Both the position numbers and the translations under genes were made by a program. DNA of 64,000 nucleotides. Source: Nonomuraea spiralis. GTDB taxonomy: Bacteria; Actinomycetota; Actinomycetes; Streptosporangiales; Streptosporangiaceae. The stretch spans positions 1 through 64,000 of the forward strand of contig NZ_BMRC01000016.1 in NCBI RefSeq assembly GCF_014648435.1, given 5' to 3'. Shown here piece by piece: positions 32,500 through 40,210 of the stretch. The notes beneath the pieces were generated by a model that did no database searches, was not told the DNA's origin, and saw only the letters and a list, made by a program, of their open reading frames with translations. Position 1 is the first letter of the stretch; each line of letters starts with the position of its first letter.

Positions 32500-33909
32500 A
32501 TGTCATCCCGCCGAACCGCATCGCTGATCACTCTGGGCTGCGCGCGCAACGAGGTCGACTCCGAGGAGCTGGCCGCGCGACTTGAGGCTGCCGGCTGGCA
32601 GCTGGGCGACGACGACCCCGACGTCGTCGTCGTCAACACGTGTGGCTTCATTGACTCGGCCAAGAAAGACTCCATCGACACGCTGCTCGCCGCCGCCGAC
32701 TCCGGGGCGAAGGTGGTGGCCGCGGGCTGCATGGCCGAGCGCTACGGCAACGAGCTGGCCGAGGCACTGCCCGAGGCGAGCGCCGTCATCTCCTTCGACG
32801 ACTACACCGAGATCGGCGGCCGGCTCGACGACGTGCTGGCCGGGCGTCCGCTCAAGCCCCACACGCCGCGCGACCGGCGCACGCTGCTGCCCATCTCGCC
32901 GGTCGAGCGGGGCAACGCGCCCAAGACCGGCATCCCGGGCCACGGCGACCTGCCCGACGGGCTCGCGCCCGCCAGCGGGCCGCGGGTGCTGCGCAAACGG
33001 CTCGACGAGAGCCCGGTGGCCTCGCTCAAGCTGGCCTCCGGCTGCGACCGGCGCTGCACGTTCTGCGCCATCCCGGCCTTCCGCGGCGCCTACGTCTCGC
33101 GCAATCCCGACGAGCTGCTGGCCGAGGCCGACTGGCTGGCCCACCGGGGCGTGCGCGAGCTCGTCCTGGTCTCGGAGAACTCCACCTCCTACGGCAAGGA
33201 CCTCGGCGACCTGCGGGCGCTGGAGAAGCTACTGCCGCAGCTCGCCGCCGTGCCGGGCATCGACCGGGTGCGGGTCAGCTACCTGCAGCCGGCCGAGCTG
33301 CGGCCCGGCCTGATCGAGGTCATCACCGCCACCGAGGGCGTGGCCGACTACTTCGACCTGTCCTTCCAGCACGCCAGCGGCAGCGTCCTGCGCCGGATGC
33401 GCCGCTTCGGCGACCCCGAGCGCTTCCTCGGCCTCCTGGAGAGCGTGCGCAAGGGCGCTCCCGAGGCGGGTGTGCGCTCCAACTTCATCGTGGGCTTCCC
33501 GGGCGAGACCGAGGAGGAGTTCGGCGAGCTGGTCGGGTTCCTGGAGCGGGCCAGGCTCGACGTCATCGGCGTGTTCGGCTACTCCGACGAGGACGGCACG
33601 GAGGCCGCCGGGCTGCCGGGCAAGCTCGACCAGGTGGTCATCGACGAGCGCGTGCGCGTGCTCACCGAGCTGGCCGAGGAGCTGACCGCCCAGCGCGCGG
33701 AGGAGCGCATCGGCACCGAGGTCGACGTGCTCATCGACGACGACCTGGGTGACGGCGGCTACGAGGGCCGGGCCGCCCACCAGGGCCCGGAGGTCGACGG
33801 TTCGGTGACGGTCCAGGGCATCGGCCTGGTCAAGGGACAGATCGTGCGCGCGGTCGTGGTCGACGCCGAGGGGGTTGACCTGATCGCGCGCATCAAGGCC
33901 AGTCCATGA
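32500..33909 (+). CDS. rimO: ribosomal protein S12 methylthiotransferase RimO
   Basis: A 469-residue radical SAM enzyme that adds a methylthio group to an aspartate of ribosomal protein S12. The N-terminal MTTase domain carries cysteines in LGCARNEVDSEE (Cys14), VVNTCGFID and AAGCMAERY for one cluster; the radical SAM triad is Cys182, Cys186 and Cys189 in GCDRRCTFC; the C-terminus is a TRAM domain. An approximately 40-residue insert (PHTPRDRRTLLPISPVERGN and beyond) before the SAM domain is common in actinobacteria. Start ATG 32500; a -10-like TACCGT lies ten bases before it. The stop overlaps pgsA by four bases. Confidence 0.94.
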   Translation: MSSRRTASLITLGCARNEVDSEELAARLEAAGWQLGDDDPDVVVVNTCGFIDSAKKDSIDTLLAAADSGAKVVAAGCMAERYGNELAEALPEASAVISFDDYTEIGGRLDDVLAGRPLKPHTPRDRRTLLPISPVERGNAPKTGIPGHGDLPDGLAPASGPRVLRKRLDESPVASLKLASGCDRRCTFCAIPAFRGAYVSRNPDELLAEADWLAHRGVRELVLVSENSTSYGKDLGDLRALEKLLPQLAAVPGIDRVRVSYLQPAELRPGLIEVITATEGVADYFDLSFQHASGSVLRRMRRFGDPERFLGLLESVRKGAPEAGVRSNFIVGFPGETEEEFGELVGFLERARLDVIGVFGYSDEDGTEAAGLPGKLDQVVIDERVRVLTELAEELTAQRAEERIGTEVDVLIDDDLGDGGYEGRAAHQGPEVDGSVTVQGIGLVKGQIVRAVVVDAEGVDLIARIKASP

Positions 33910-34478
33910 CCAGGGACGAGCGCCGCGTGGTGAGCCCGTGGAACATCGCCAACGTCCTCACGGTCCTCCGGTTGGCGCTCGTCCCCTTCTTCGTCTTCTG
34001 CCTGTTCCTGCCCGGCACCGGCTGGCGGCTGGCCGCGCTGGCGGTGTTCGGGGTGGCCTCGATCACCGACCATCTCGACGGCGAGCTGGCCCGGCGCTAC
34101 GGCCTGATCACCGACTTCGGCAAGATCGCCGACCCGATCGCCGACAAGGCGCTCACCGGGGCGGCGCTGGTGTGCCTGTCGATCCTCGATGAACTGCCGT
34201 GGTGGGTCACGATCGTGATCCTGGGCCGCGAGCTGGGCATCACGCTGCTCCGGTTCATCCTGCTGCGGCACGCGGTCATCCCGGCCAGCTACGGCGGCAA
34301 GGTCAAGACCGTGTTGCAGATCGCCGCGATCGTGCTCTACATCCTGCCCGGGGTGCCGTGGCCGCTGCGGTGGGCGGCGATGGGCGCGGCGCTGATCGTG
34401 ACCGTGGCCACGGGCGTCGACTATCTCGTACGCGCGGTCAAGCTGCGCCAGGTCGCCAGACGGGCGCGTGGGGAGTGA
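33906..34478 (+). CDS. pgsA: CDP-diacylglycerol--glycerol-3-phosphate 3-phosphatidyltransferase
   Basis: A 190-residue membrane enzyme that makes phosphatidylglycerol phosphate. The CDP-alcohol phosphotransferase motif D-x2-DG-x2-AR-x8-G-x3-D-x3-D is present as DHLDGELARRYGLITDFGKI and then ADPIAD, with all active-site aspartates. Five or six membrane helices. The ATG overlaps the rimO stop (ATGA), so it is co-translated with rimO, and cinA follows eight bases after its stop. This rimO-pgsA-cinA order is standard for actinobacteria. Confidence 0.94.
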   Translation: MTRDERRVVSPWNIANVLTVLRLALVPFFVFCLFLPGTGWRLAALAVFGVASITDHLDGELARRYGLITDFGKIADPIADKALTGAALVCLSILDELPWWVTIVILGRELGITLLRFILLRHAVIPASYGGKVKTVLQIAAIVLYILPGVPWPLRWAAMGAALIVTVATGVDYLVRAVKLRQVARRARGE

Positions 34479-34486
34479 TCTGAGCG

Positions 34487-34978
34487 ATGGCGGACGTGGC
34501 CGAGGTTCTGGCCCTGCTGGTACGGCGGGAGGCGACCGTGGCGGTGGCCGAGTCGCTGACCGGGGGGCTCATCGGGGCCGCGTTCACCTCGGTCTCGGGG
34601 TCCTCCAAGGCGTTCAGGGGCGGGGTGATCTCCTACGCCACCGATCTCAAGCGCGATCTGCTGGGCGTGCCGGGCGGGCTGCTGGAGCGCGAGGGGGCCG
34701 TGCATCCGGAGGTGGCGGCGGCGATGGCCGAGGGGGTCGCCCGGGTGTGCGGGGCCGCGTACGGGCTGGCCGTGACCGGGGTGGCCGGGCCGGAGCCCCA
34801 GGACGGCAAGCCCGTGGGCCTGGTCTACGCGGCCGTTCATGGTCCCGGTGGGGAGTTCCTTGTCCGGGAGTTGACCCTGGACGGGTCGCGTGAACGTATC
34901 AGGGTAAGGACGGTGCACGAGGCAGTCGATCTCCTCGCAGGTGTGCTGAAGGCTAACAAAGGGGAACATTCCGGATGA
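34487..34978 (+). CDS. cinA: CinA-family protein (nicotinamide-nucleotide amidohydrolase domain)
   Basis: A 163-residue protein comprising only the C-terminal PncC/CinA domain, which deamidates nicotinamide mononucleotide for NAD salvage. Conserved blocks: ATVAVAESLTGGLIGAAFTS with the nucleophilic Ser, FRGGVISYATDLKRDLLGV, and GLAVTGVAGPEPQDGKPVGL. The N-terminal molybdopterin-binding-like domain of long CinA proteins is absent, as in most actinobacteria. GGGGAG precedes the ATG. Lies between pgsA and clgR. Confidence 0.92.
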   Translation: MADVAEVLALLVRREATVAVAESLTGGLIGAAFTSVSGSSKAFRGGVISYATDLKRDLLGVPGGLLEREGAVHPEVAAAMAEGVARVCGAAYGLAVTGVAGPEPQDGKPVGLVYAAVHGPGGEFLVRELTLDGSRERIRVRTVHEAVDLLAGVLKANKGEHSG

Positions 34979-35042
34979 TTACCGTGTTACGTCCCGAGCG
35001 AACATGCGAAGCACGGTCTGACGCGGTGTCGGTGGATACGGG

Positions 35043-35055
35043 TACGGTGGAGCTG
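35043..35055 (+). promoter_or_regulatory. -10 box and alternative leaderless GTG start for clgR
   Basis: TACGGT (35043-35048) ends six bases before a GTG at 35055, which opens an in-frame extension of 70 residues ahead of the usual ClgR start. Either the long form is made as a leaderless product or this is only the promoter and a 210-base leader. About 45 bases upstream, CGTCCCGAGCGAAC (34991-35004) resembles an inverted ClgR box. Confidence 0.35.
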
Positions 35056-35264
35056 TGAGTGAGGTCCGTGAGCCAACTGCAAGCACCGAGCGCCCGGCAG
35101 GCGGGCCTGATGAGTCGCGCAACCAGGCACGAGCGGCAGACCCGGGGCGGCGACGCCCCATGATGACGGCGAGGAGTATGTACGAAGCAAAGAAGACCAA
35201 TGTGCGGCACGATCCGATCGCGCGGGGCGTGGTGAAGACATCCGCGCCGGGGAGGGAGCGACAG

Positions 35265-35621
35265 ATGATTCTGCTGCGTCAGCTGCTCGGTGACGTGCTG
35301 AGGCGGTTGCGGGTGCGTCAGGGGCGCACGCTTCGAGAGGTGTCCACGCTGGCGCGTGTCTCGCTTGGCTACCTGTCCGAGGTCGAGCGTGGCCAGAAGG
35401 AAGCCTCGTCCGAGCTGCTCGCGTCGATCTGCGGTGCCCTCGGAGTGCCGCTCTCGCAGGTGTTGCGTGAGGTTTCCGACCAGTTCGCGCTGGCGGAGCT
35501 GCAGGCCGCGCCTGTTTTGGCCGACATGCCCGAGCACGAGCGGCTGCCCCTTGCCGAGACGGTTCCCGGGTCGATCTCCGACACGGTGTTCCCCGAGGTC
35601 AAGGACATGGTGGCGGCCTAA
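35265..35621 (+). CDS. clgR: ClgR-type helix-turn-helix regulator
   Basis: ClgR activates clp protease genes and other stress genes in actinobacteria. The 118-residue protein has the characteristic start MILLRRLLG-like MILLRQLLGDVLRRLRVRQG, the HTH TLREVSTLARVSLGYLSEVE with RGQKEASSELL, and the C-terminal tail ending MVAA, whose two alanines resemble Clp degron ends. The ATG at 35265 has GGAGGGAG seven bases upstream. An in-frame GTG at 35055 behind a -10-like box would give a 188-residue form with a basic low-complexity head. Follows cinA as usual. Its 3' end overlaps the convergent glycosylase gene by four bases. Confidence 0.9.
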   Translation: MILLRQLLGDVLRRLRVRQGRTLREVSTLARVSLGYLSEVERGQKEASSELLASICGALGVPLSQVLREVSDQFALAELQAAPVLADMPEHERLPLAETVPGSISDTVFPEVKDMVAA

Positions 35622-36397
35622 CGCGGCTGGCAGCCACCACACCACAGGATGAGCCTTTCCTGTGGCTGTGCCCCCATCTCCCCGCGGCTGATGCGGGTGC
35701 CGCATCGGCGACAGGGTCTCCCTGCCCTGCCATAGACCCAGGTCTGGTTCGCCGGGCGGCGATCACCTGTCGTCACCGTGCCGGCGTGCCCCTTGTTGGC
35801 CTCCAGGAGCCGGTGGGCCAGTGTGACGAGCCCTTCGAGATCCTCGATCTCCCCGACCTTCTTCCACGGCCAGATCCCGCGCAGGAACAGGGTCTCGGCG
35901 CGATAGATCGTGCCGATCCCCGCCAGGTTGCGCTGATCGAGCAGCGCTTCCCCGATCGTCCTGTCCGGCGCCCCTCGTAGCCTTCGCACGGCCTCGGCCG
36001 GATCCCAGTCGGCGCCCAGCAGATCGGGCCCCAGATGGCCCACGAGCCGCTCCTCGTCGGCGGTCCTCACCAGGTCCACCATGCCGAGTTTGAGCCCCAC
36101 CGCCTGCCACCGCTCGTTGGCCAGGATCAGCCTGACCTGATCGCCGCCGGCCGTACGCCGGCCGGCGGGAACGATCAGCCAGCGTCCGTCCATGCGCAGG
36201 TGGGTGTGCACGGTCAGGCCGCCCTCCACCCGGGTGAGCAGGTGTTTGCCCCTGGAGACCGTCGTGATCACCGCTCGGCCCCTCAGGTCGGCGGTGGCGT
36301 GCCGCGGGACGCGGAAGTCCGACCTGGTCAGCACGCGGCCGTCGAGCGCGCCACGCAGGCGCGCGGCGGTGCGGTGGACGGCGTCTCCCTCGGGCAT
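35618..36397 (-). CDS. Fpg/Nei-family DNA glycosylase (endonuclease VIII type)
   Basis: A 259-residue base-excision repair enzyme. The mature N-terminus after Met removal is Pro-Glu-Gly (MPEGDAVHRTA), where the proline is the catalytic Schiff-base nucleophile, followed by Glu. It also has KHLLTRVEGGLTVHTHLRMD, the H2TH segment EALLDQRNLAGIGTIYRAET, and a four-cysteine zinc finger (CRRC ... CGGC) at the end. Nei-like rather than MutM-like from the PEGD start. The ATG lacks a spaced ribosome site, but TAGACT ends six bases before it, suggesting a leaderless message. Confidence 0.92.
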   Translation of the reverse strand: MPEGDAVHRTAARLRGALDGRVLTRSDFRVPRHATADLRGRAVITTVSRGKHLLTRVEGGLTVHTHLRMDGRWLIVPAGRRTAGGDQVRLILANERWQAVGLKLGMVDLVRTADEERLVGHLGPDLLGADWDPAEAVRRLRGAPDRTIGEALLDQRNLAGIGTIYRAETLFLRGIWPWKKVGEIEDLEGLVTLAHRLLEANKGHAGTVTTGDRRPANQTWVYGRAGRPCRRCGTRISRGEMGAQPQERLILWCGGCQPR

Positions 36398-36453
36398 CCC
36401 TCCAGTCTAGGTTTCCGGCCGGCGGGGATCCGGGGTCGCGCCGTCCGGTGGGG

Positions 36454-36903
36454 TCAGTCCCAGGCGGCCGGGTCGGCGGCGAGCTGGCGGACGCGGTCGG
36501 GCAGGCTTCCCGTGGCGACCTGTTCGAGCGTGACCTCCTCAAGGATGGCTCGCTCGGTGGCCCGCAGGGCGATCCATACCTGCTGCAACGACTCCGCCGG
36601 GCCCCGGTAGCCGACGTGTTCGGGACGTTCGCCCCGTACGTTCGCCAGCGGCCCGTCAACGGCCCTGATCACGTCCGCCAGGGAGATGTTGGCGGCGGGC
36701 CTGGCCAGCACGTAGCCGCCCTCAGGGCCCCGCTGGCCGCGTACGAGGCCGGCACGGCGCATCTGGAGCAGGATGTTCTCTAGGTATTTGGGCGGCATGT
36801 CCTGTTCCTTGGCGAGCTCACCCACGGTAGTCGGGCCCGCGCCGGCTGCGGCGAGTTCAGCGGCGGCGCGGAGGGCGTAGTCGACACGAGCGGAAAGGCG
36901 CAT
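36454..36903 (-). CDS. Rrf2-family transcriptional regulator without cluster cysteines
   Basis: A 149-residue winged-helix regulator: MRLSARVDYALRAAAELAAA, LAKEQDMPPKYLENILLQMR, GLVRGQRGPEGGYVLARPA. The three cysteines that hold an iron-sulfur cluster in IscR or NsrR are absent (no Cys at all), so it senses something else or acts like the cysteine-free members. GATAAT (36911-36916) ends seven bases before the ATG and lies in the last codons of the upstream gene, so a leaderless internal promoter is plausible. Eight bases separate it from that gene on the same strand. Confidence 0.9.
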   Translation of the reverse strand: MRLSARVDYALRAAAELAAAGAGPTTVGELAKEQDMPPKYLENILLQMRRAGLVRGQRGPEGGYVLARPAANISLADVIRAVDGPLANVRGERPEHVGYRGPAESLQQVWIALRATERAILEEVTLEQVATGSLPDRVRQLAADPAAWD

Positions 36904-36911
36904 GTTCTCGA

Positions 36912-38789
36912 TTATCCCTCCTGGTCAACACTGGTTAGGCGCAAGGTCGTCAGAAGGGGCAGGTGATCCGAATACGGCAGACGCGGCGCCTGCGCGGAAA
37001 CGGCCGTCAGTCCCTTGGTGATCAGCACGTGGTCGATGCGCTCCTTGGGGGCGTCGGCGGGTGAGGTCGGCGGGTCACCGAACGCCGTCAGCGGGTCGGT
37101 CAGCCCGGACGCCTTCAGCACCTCCATCGCCGGGTCGGTGGGCCGCGTGTTGAGGTCGCCCGCGAGGATCACCGGCCGTCTGACCTGCCCCTCGGCCCCG
37201 GCGCCCCCTTGGCCGGCCTCGTCGGCGTCCCGTCCGGAGGCCAGGGAACGGGCGATCGCGGCCACCTCCGGCGCCTGGTCGTCGGGGGCCTGCAAGTGGG
37301 TGTTGACGATGCCCACCTCCCGGCCGCCGACCTCCAGGACGATCGCCTGGGCCTGCGCGCCCGTCGGGTAGTCGTGCTTGCCCAGGCGGTGCGAGTACAC
37401 CTGCTTGACGGGCAGGTTGGTGAGCAGCGCGTCACCCCACACCTCGTCGGCGGCGGGGGCGAAGTGGTAGCGCATGCCGAGCCCGCGGGCGATCCTGGCC
37501 AGGTCGTCGTGGCCGCCGTTGAGCAGCCAGCCGCGGTCGACCTCGCTGAGCAGCACGACGTCGGGCTTCTGGGCGGCGGCCCACGAGGCGATCCGGTCCA
37601 GCGACAGGCGGCCGTCCAGGCCGTAGCCCATGCGGATGTTGTAGGCGATCAGGGTGAAGGTGTCGCCCTGCCTGGCCCGTACGGGCGGCGCGGACGGCGT
37701 GCCCAGCGTGAGGAGGCCCACCAGGAGGACGGCGAAGGCCGGGGGCAGCCAGCTCATCCGGACCCGTGCGGTAGGCGGTGGCGCACGCCGGACGAGGGCC
37801 GTGACCGCGCCGAGAACGGCCACCAGCACCGCCACCGCGACGAGGATCGCGCCGTTGGGGAAGCCCAGGTCGAGGTCGTAGGCGGCGTAGTAGAGGAACA
37901 GGGCCACGAAGAAGACCAGTCCGCCGCCGAGCACGGCCACGCCCGTCCGCCGCCCGCCGGGATGGTCCGGCCGCGCGGTCCCGGCCAGCAGGAGGCCGAC
38001 GCTGCCGATCAGCAGCACGCCGATGTAGGACGCCCCCATCACGAGGGTCAGCGTGAAGACCACGAGCATGACCCCGGTGACGAGGTCGAAGAAGGGCGAC
38101 AGCGGCGGACGGGCGCTCTGCGCCATGGTCATGACCAGGACGACGGCGAGCAGCGCGGCGCCCGGCAGGGCCTGCCACAGGGACAGCGGGCTCTCCTCGG
38201 GCTTGGCCCAGCCCGTGGCGGCCACGCCGGTCAGCAACATCGCCGGGCCGAGCAGGAACCAGGTCAACGCGGGCGCGCGGTCCACCTCGGCGTCCGGGGC
38301 GGGGGGACGTACGAGGGTCAGGAAGGCGGCGCAGACGGAGAGCGCGGCGAGCCAGGGGAGCACGCCGTCACGCCAGACCAGGTCCACGCCGTCCAGCAGC
38401 AGGTGGACGATCAACGACAGGCACAGTCCGCCCATGATTCCGGCCGGTACGGCCCGCCGGGGGACCGTGTGGGCGCAGCCGTACAGGAAGACCAGGCCCG
38501 CGGTGACGCCAGCGGAGGCGACGTAGAGCTGGCCGACTCCGGACTGCAGCAGGATCCTGGCCAGGACCAGCGCCGCGGCGCCGCCGAGCAGAGCGTGGCG
38601 CGGCTTGGCTAACAGCGCCAGGAAAGGCAGGATGAACCAGGCGGCGGCGTAGAGGCCCATCAGCTCAGGCGGAGTCTCACCCGCGCGGCCGAACAACGTG
38701 ATCAACGACGGAAGGAAGACCCTCGACACATCCAGCAGCAGCACGAGGCCGAGCGCGAGCATGATCGCCGGGCCGCGGGGGATAGTCAT
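36912..38789 (-). CDS. membrane-anchored endonuclease/exonuclease/phosphatase-family protein
   Basis: A 625-residue protein. Residues 1 to about 365 hold about ten hydrophobic spans (AIMLALGLVLLLDVSRVF onward). The C-terminal domain, outside or at the membrane face, is an EEP hydrolase: TLIAYNIRMGYG, VVLLSEVDRG with the metal Glu, GIVNTHLQAP, ILAGDLNTRPTD and the final SDHLPLLTTL with the catalytic His. Such hydrolases split phosphodiesters of lipids, nucleic acids or nucleotides; the substrate is unknown. The start ATG 38789 follows a GAGGA about eight bases earlier. Probably co-transcribed with the downstream rrf2. Confidence 0.85.
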   Translation of the reverse strand: MTIPRGPAIMLALGLVLLLDVSRVFLPSLITLFGRAGETPPELMGLYAAAWFILPFLALLAKPRHALLGGAAALVLARILLQSGVGQLYVASAGVTAGLVFLYGCAHTVPRRAVPAGIMGGLCLSLIVHLLLDGVDLVWRDGVLPWLAALSVCAAFLTLVRPPAPDAEVDRAPALTWFLLGPAMLLTGVAATGWAKPEESPLSLWQALPGAALLAVVLVMTMAQSARPPLSPFFDLVTGVMLVVFTLTLVMGASYIGVLLIGSVGLLLAGTARPDHPGGRRTGVAVLGGGLVFFVALFLYYAAYDLDLGFPNGAILVAVAVLVAVLGAVTALVRRAPPPTARVRMSWLPPAFAVLLVGLLTLGTPSAPPVRARQGDTFTLIAYNIRMGYGLDGRLSLDRIASWAAAQKPDVVLLSEVDRGWLLNGGHDDLARIARGLGMRYHFAPAADEVWGDALLTNLPVKQVYSHRLGKHDYPTGAQAQAIVLEVGGREVGIVNTHLQAPDDQAPEVAAIARSLASGRDADEAGQGGAGAEGQVRRPVILAGDLNTRPTDPAMEVLKASGLTDPLTAFGDPPTSPADAPKERIDHVLITKGLTAVSAQAPRLPYSDHLPLLTTLRLTSVDQEG

Positions 38790-38880
38790 GAGGCATCCTC
38801 GTGTTCGGCTCCGATGATATGCAAGAGCTGGGGCGCTAAACTTCCAACAACCTTTTCGATTTTGACGGTGGGATATCAGC

Positions 38881-40062
38881 GTGGAGCGTCGTCCTGGTGT
38901 GCCCAGACTTCTCCGGGAGATCAACGATCGGGCCGCACTGGAGCTGTTGCTGGACACCGGTCCGATGACGAGGGGACAGATCGGCGACCTGACCGGTCTG
39001 TCCAAGGTCACCGCCTCCCAGACGCTCGCGCGACTTGAGGAGCGCGGCCTGGTCGAGGTGGTGGGCGCGCAGGCGGGCGGCAGGGGGCCGAACGCGGCGC
39101 TCTACTCGGTGATCCCCTCCAGCGCGTACGTGGCCGGTCTGGAGGTCGGGCCCGAGCTGATCTCCACCGCGGTCGCCGACATCCACGGCCGCACGGTCGC
39201 CGAGGTCACGGTCGACCCCGGCGGCCACGACGACCCGGTCGCCGCCGTCCACGGCGCGATCGTCAAGGCCTGCCGCAGCGCCAAGGTCAGCCTGGCCAAG
39301 CTGCGCGGCGTGGTGATCGGCACCCCGGGCGTGGTCGACCCGCGCAGCGGCGACGTACGTTTCTCCTTCGACCTGCCGGGCTGGCACGAGGGCATCCACG
39401 AGGCGCTGGCCGGCGATCTGCGGCGCGAGGTGACGATCGAGAACGACGTCAACCTGGCCGCCATCGCCGAGCACGTCGACGGCGCGGCCAAGGGCGTGGA
39501 CGACTTCGTGCTGATGTGGGCCAGCCGGGGTCTCGGCATGGCCGTCATGCTGGGCGGCAAGCTCCACCGGGGGCGTTCGGGCAGCGCGGGGGAGATCGGT
39601 TACCTGCCGGTGCCCGGCGTGCCGCTGCCGGAGAACATCCACACGACGCCGGGCCGGCTGCCGTCGCTGGCGGGCGGCCTGCAGTCGCTGGTCAGCGCCG
39701 AGGCGGTGGCCGAGCTTGCCAAGAGTTACGGGCTGGAGGCCGAGAGCGCCGCGGAGTGCGTCGAGGTCGCGGTGGCGGCGGTCTCCCACGGCGAGCCGAT
39801 GCTCGACGAGATCGCCAACCGGCTGGCGCTGGGTGTGGCGGCGGTGTGCGTGATCCTCGACCCGGGGCTGGTGGTGCTGGCCGGGGAGGTCGGTCACGCC
39901 GGGGGATCCGCGTTGACGTCCAGGGTGGAGGAGGCCGTGGCGCGGATCTGCCCGGTGCGGCCGCAGGTGGTCACCACGGCGGTGGCCCACAAGAACCCGG
40001 TGTTGCGCGGCGCGGTGCTGGCCGCGCTGGACCAGGCGCGCGAGGAACTCCTCGCGCCCTGA
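38881..40062 (+). CDS. ROK-family transcriptional repressor (paralogue 1)
   Basis: A 393-residue repressor with an N-terminal winged helix (VPRLLREINDRAALELLLDT, MTRGQIGDLTGLSKVTASQT) and a ROK sugar-kinase-like domain (GVVIGTPGVVDPRSGDVRF, IENDVNLAAIAEHV, GSAGEIGYLPVPG). The zinc-binding CxCGxxGCxE motif and the EIGH histidine are missing (EIGY here), so it has no kinase activity and may bind sugar differently from NagC. GTG start. TAAACTTCCAACAACCTTTT upstream (from 38837) resembles the site before the second ROK gene at 45047. Its 3' end faces nagZ across hairpin repeats. Confidence 0.9.
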   Translation: MERRPGVPRLLREINDRAALELLLDTGPMTRGQIGDLTGLSKVTASQTLARLEERGLVEVVGAQAGGRGPNAALYSVIPSSAYVAGLEVGPELISTAVADIHGRTVAEVTVDPGGHDDPVAAVHGAIVKACRSAKVSLAKLRGVVIGTPGVVDPRSGDVRFSFDLPGWHEGIHEALAGDLRREVTIENDVNLAAIAEHVDGAAKGVDDFVLMWASRGLGMAVMLGGKLHRGRSGSAGEIGYLPVPGVPLPENIHTTPGRLPSLAGGLQSLVSAEAVAELAKSYGLEAESAAECVEVAVAAVSHGEPMLDEIANRLALGVAAVCVILDPGLVVLAGEVGHAGGSALTSRVEEAVARICPVRPQVVTTAVAHKNPVLRGAVLAALDQAREELLAP

Positions 40063-40065
40063 CCC

Positions 40066-40210
40066 GGGTTCCGCCCGAGCGCGCTGCTCGGGCGGGTTCC
40101 GGCCGAACACGGCGCTCAGGCGGGTTCCGTCTGAACGCCGAACGCGGCGCTCAGGCGGGTTTCGCCTGAACGCCGCGCTCGGGGTGGGTTTCGCCTGAGC
40201 GGGTGCTCAG
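40066..40210. repeat. five tandem hairpin repeats between convergent genes
   Basis: Five copies begin with GGGTTCC or GGGTTTC at 40066, 40094, 40122, 40157 and 40186 (periods 28, 28, 35, 29). Each copy can fold: copy 1 has CCGCCCGAGC pairing with GCTCGGGCGG over a five-base loop, copy 5 has CGCCTGAGC pairing with GCTCAGGCG over GGGT. The last copy runs into the nagZ stop codon. The array probably acts as a two-way terminator and may have grown by slippage. Confidence 0.8.

Noticed and set aside
40066..40210. CRISPR array
   Set aside because: Units are contiguous without unique spacers and form terminator-like hairpins between convergent genes.
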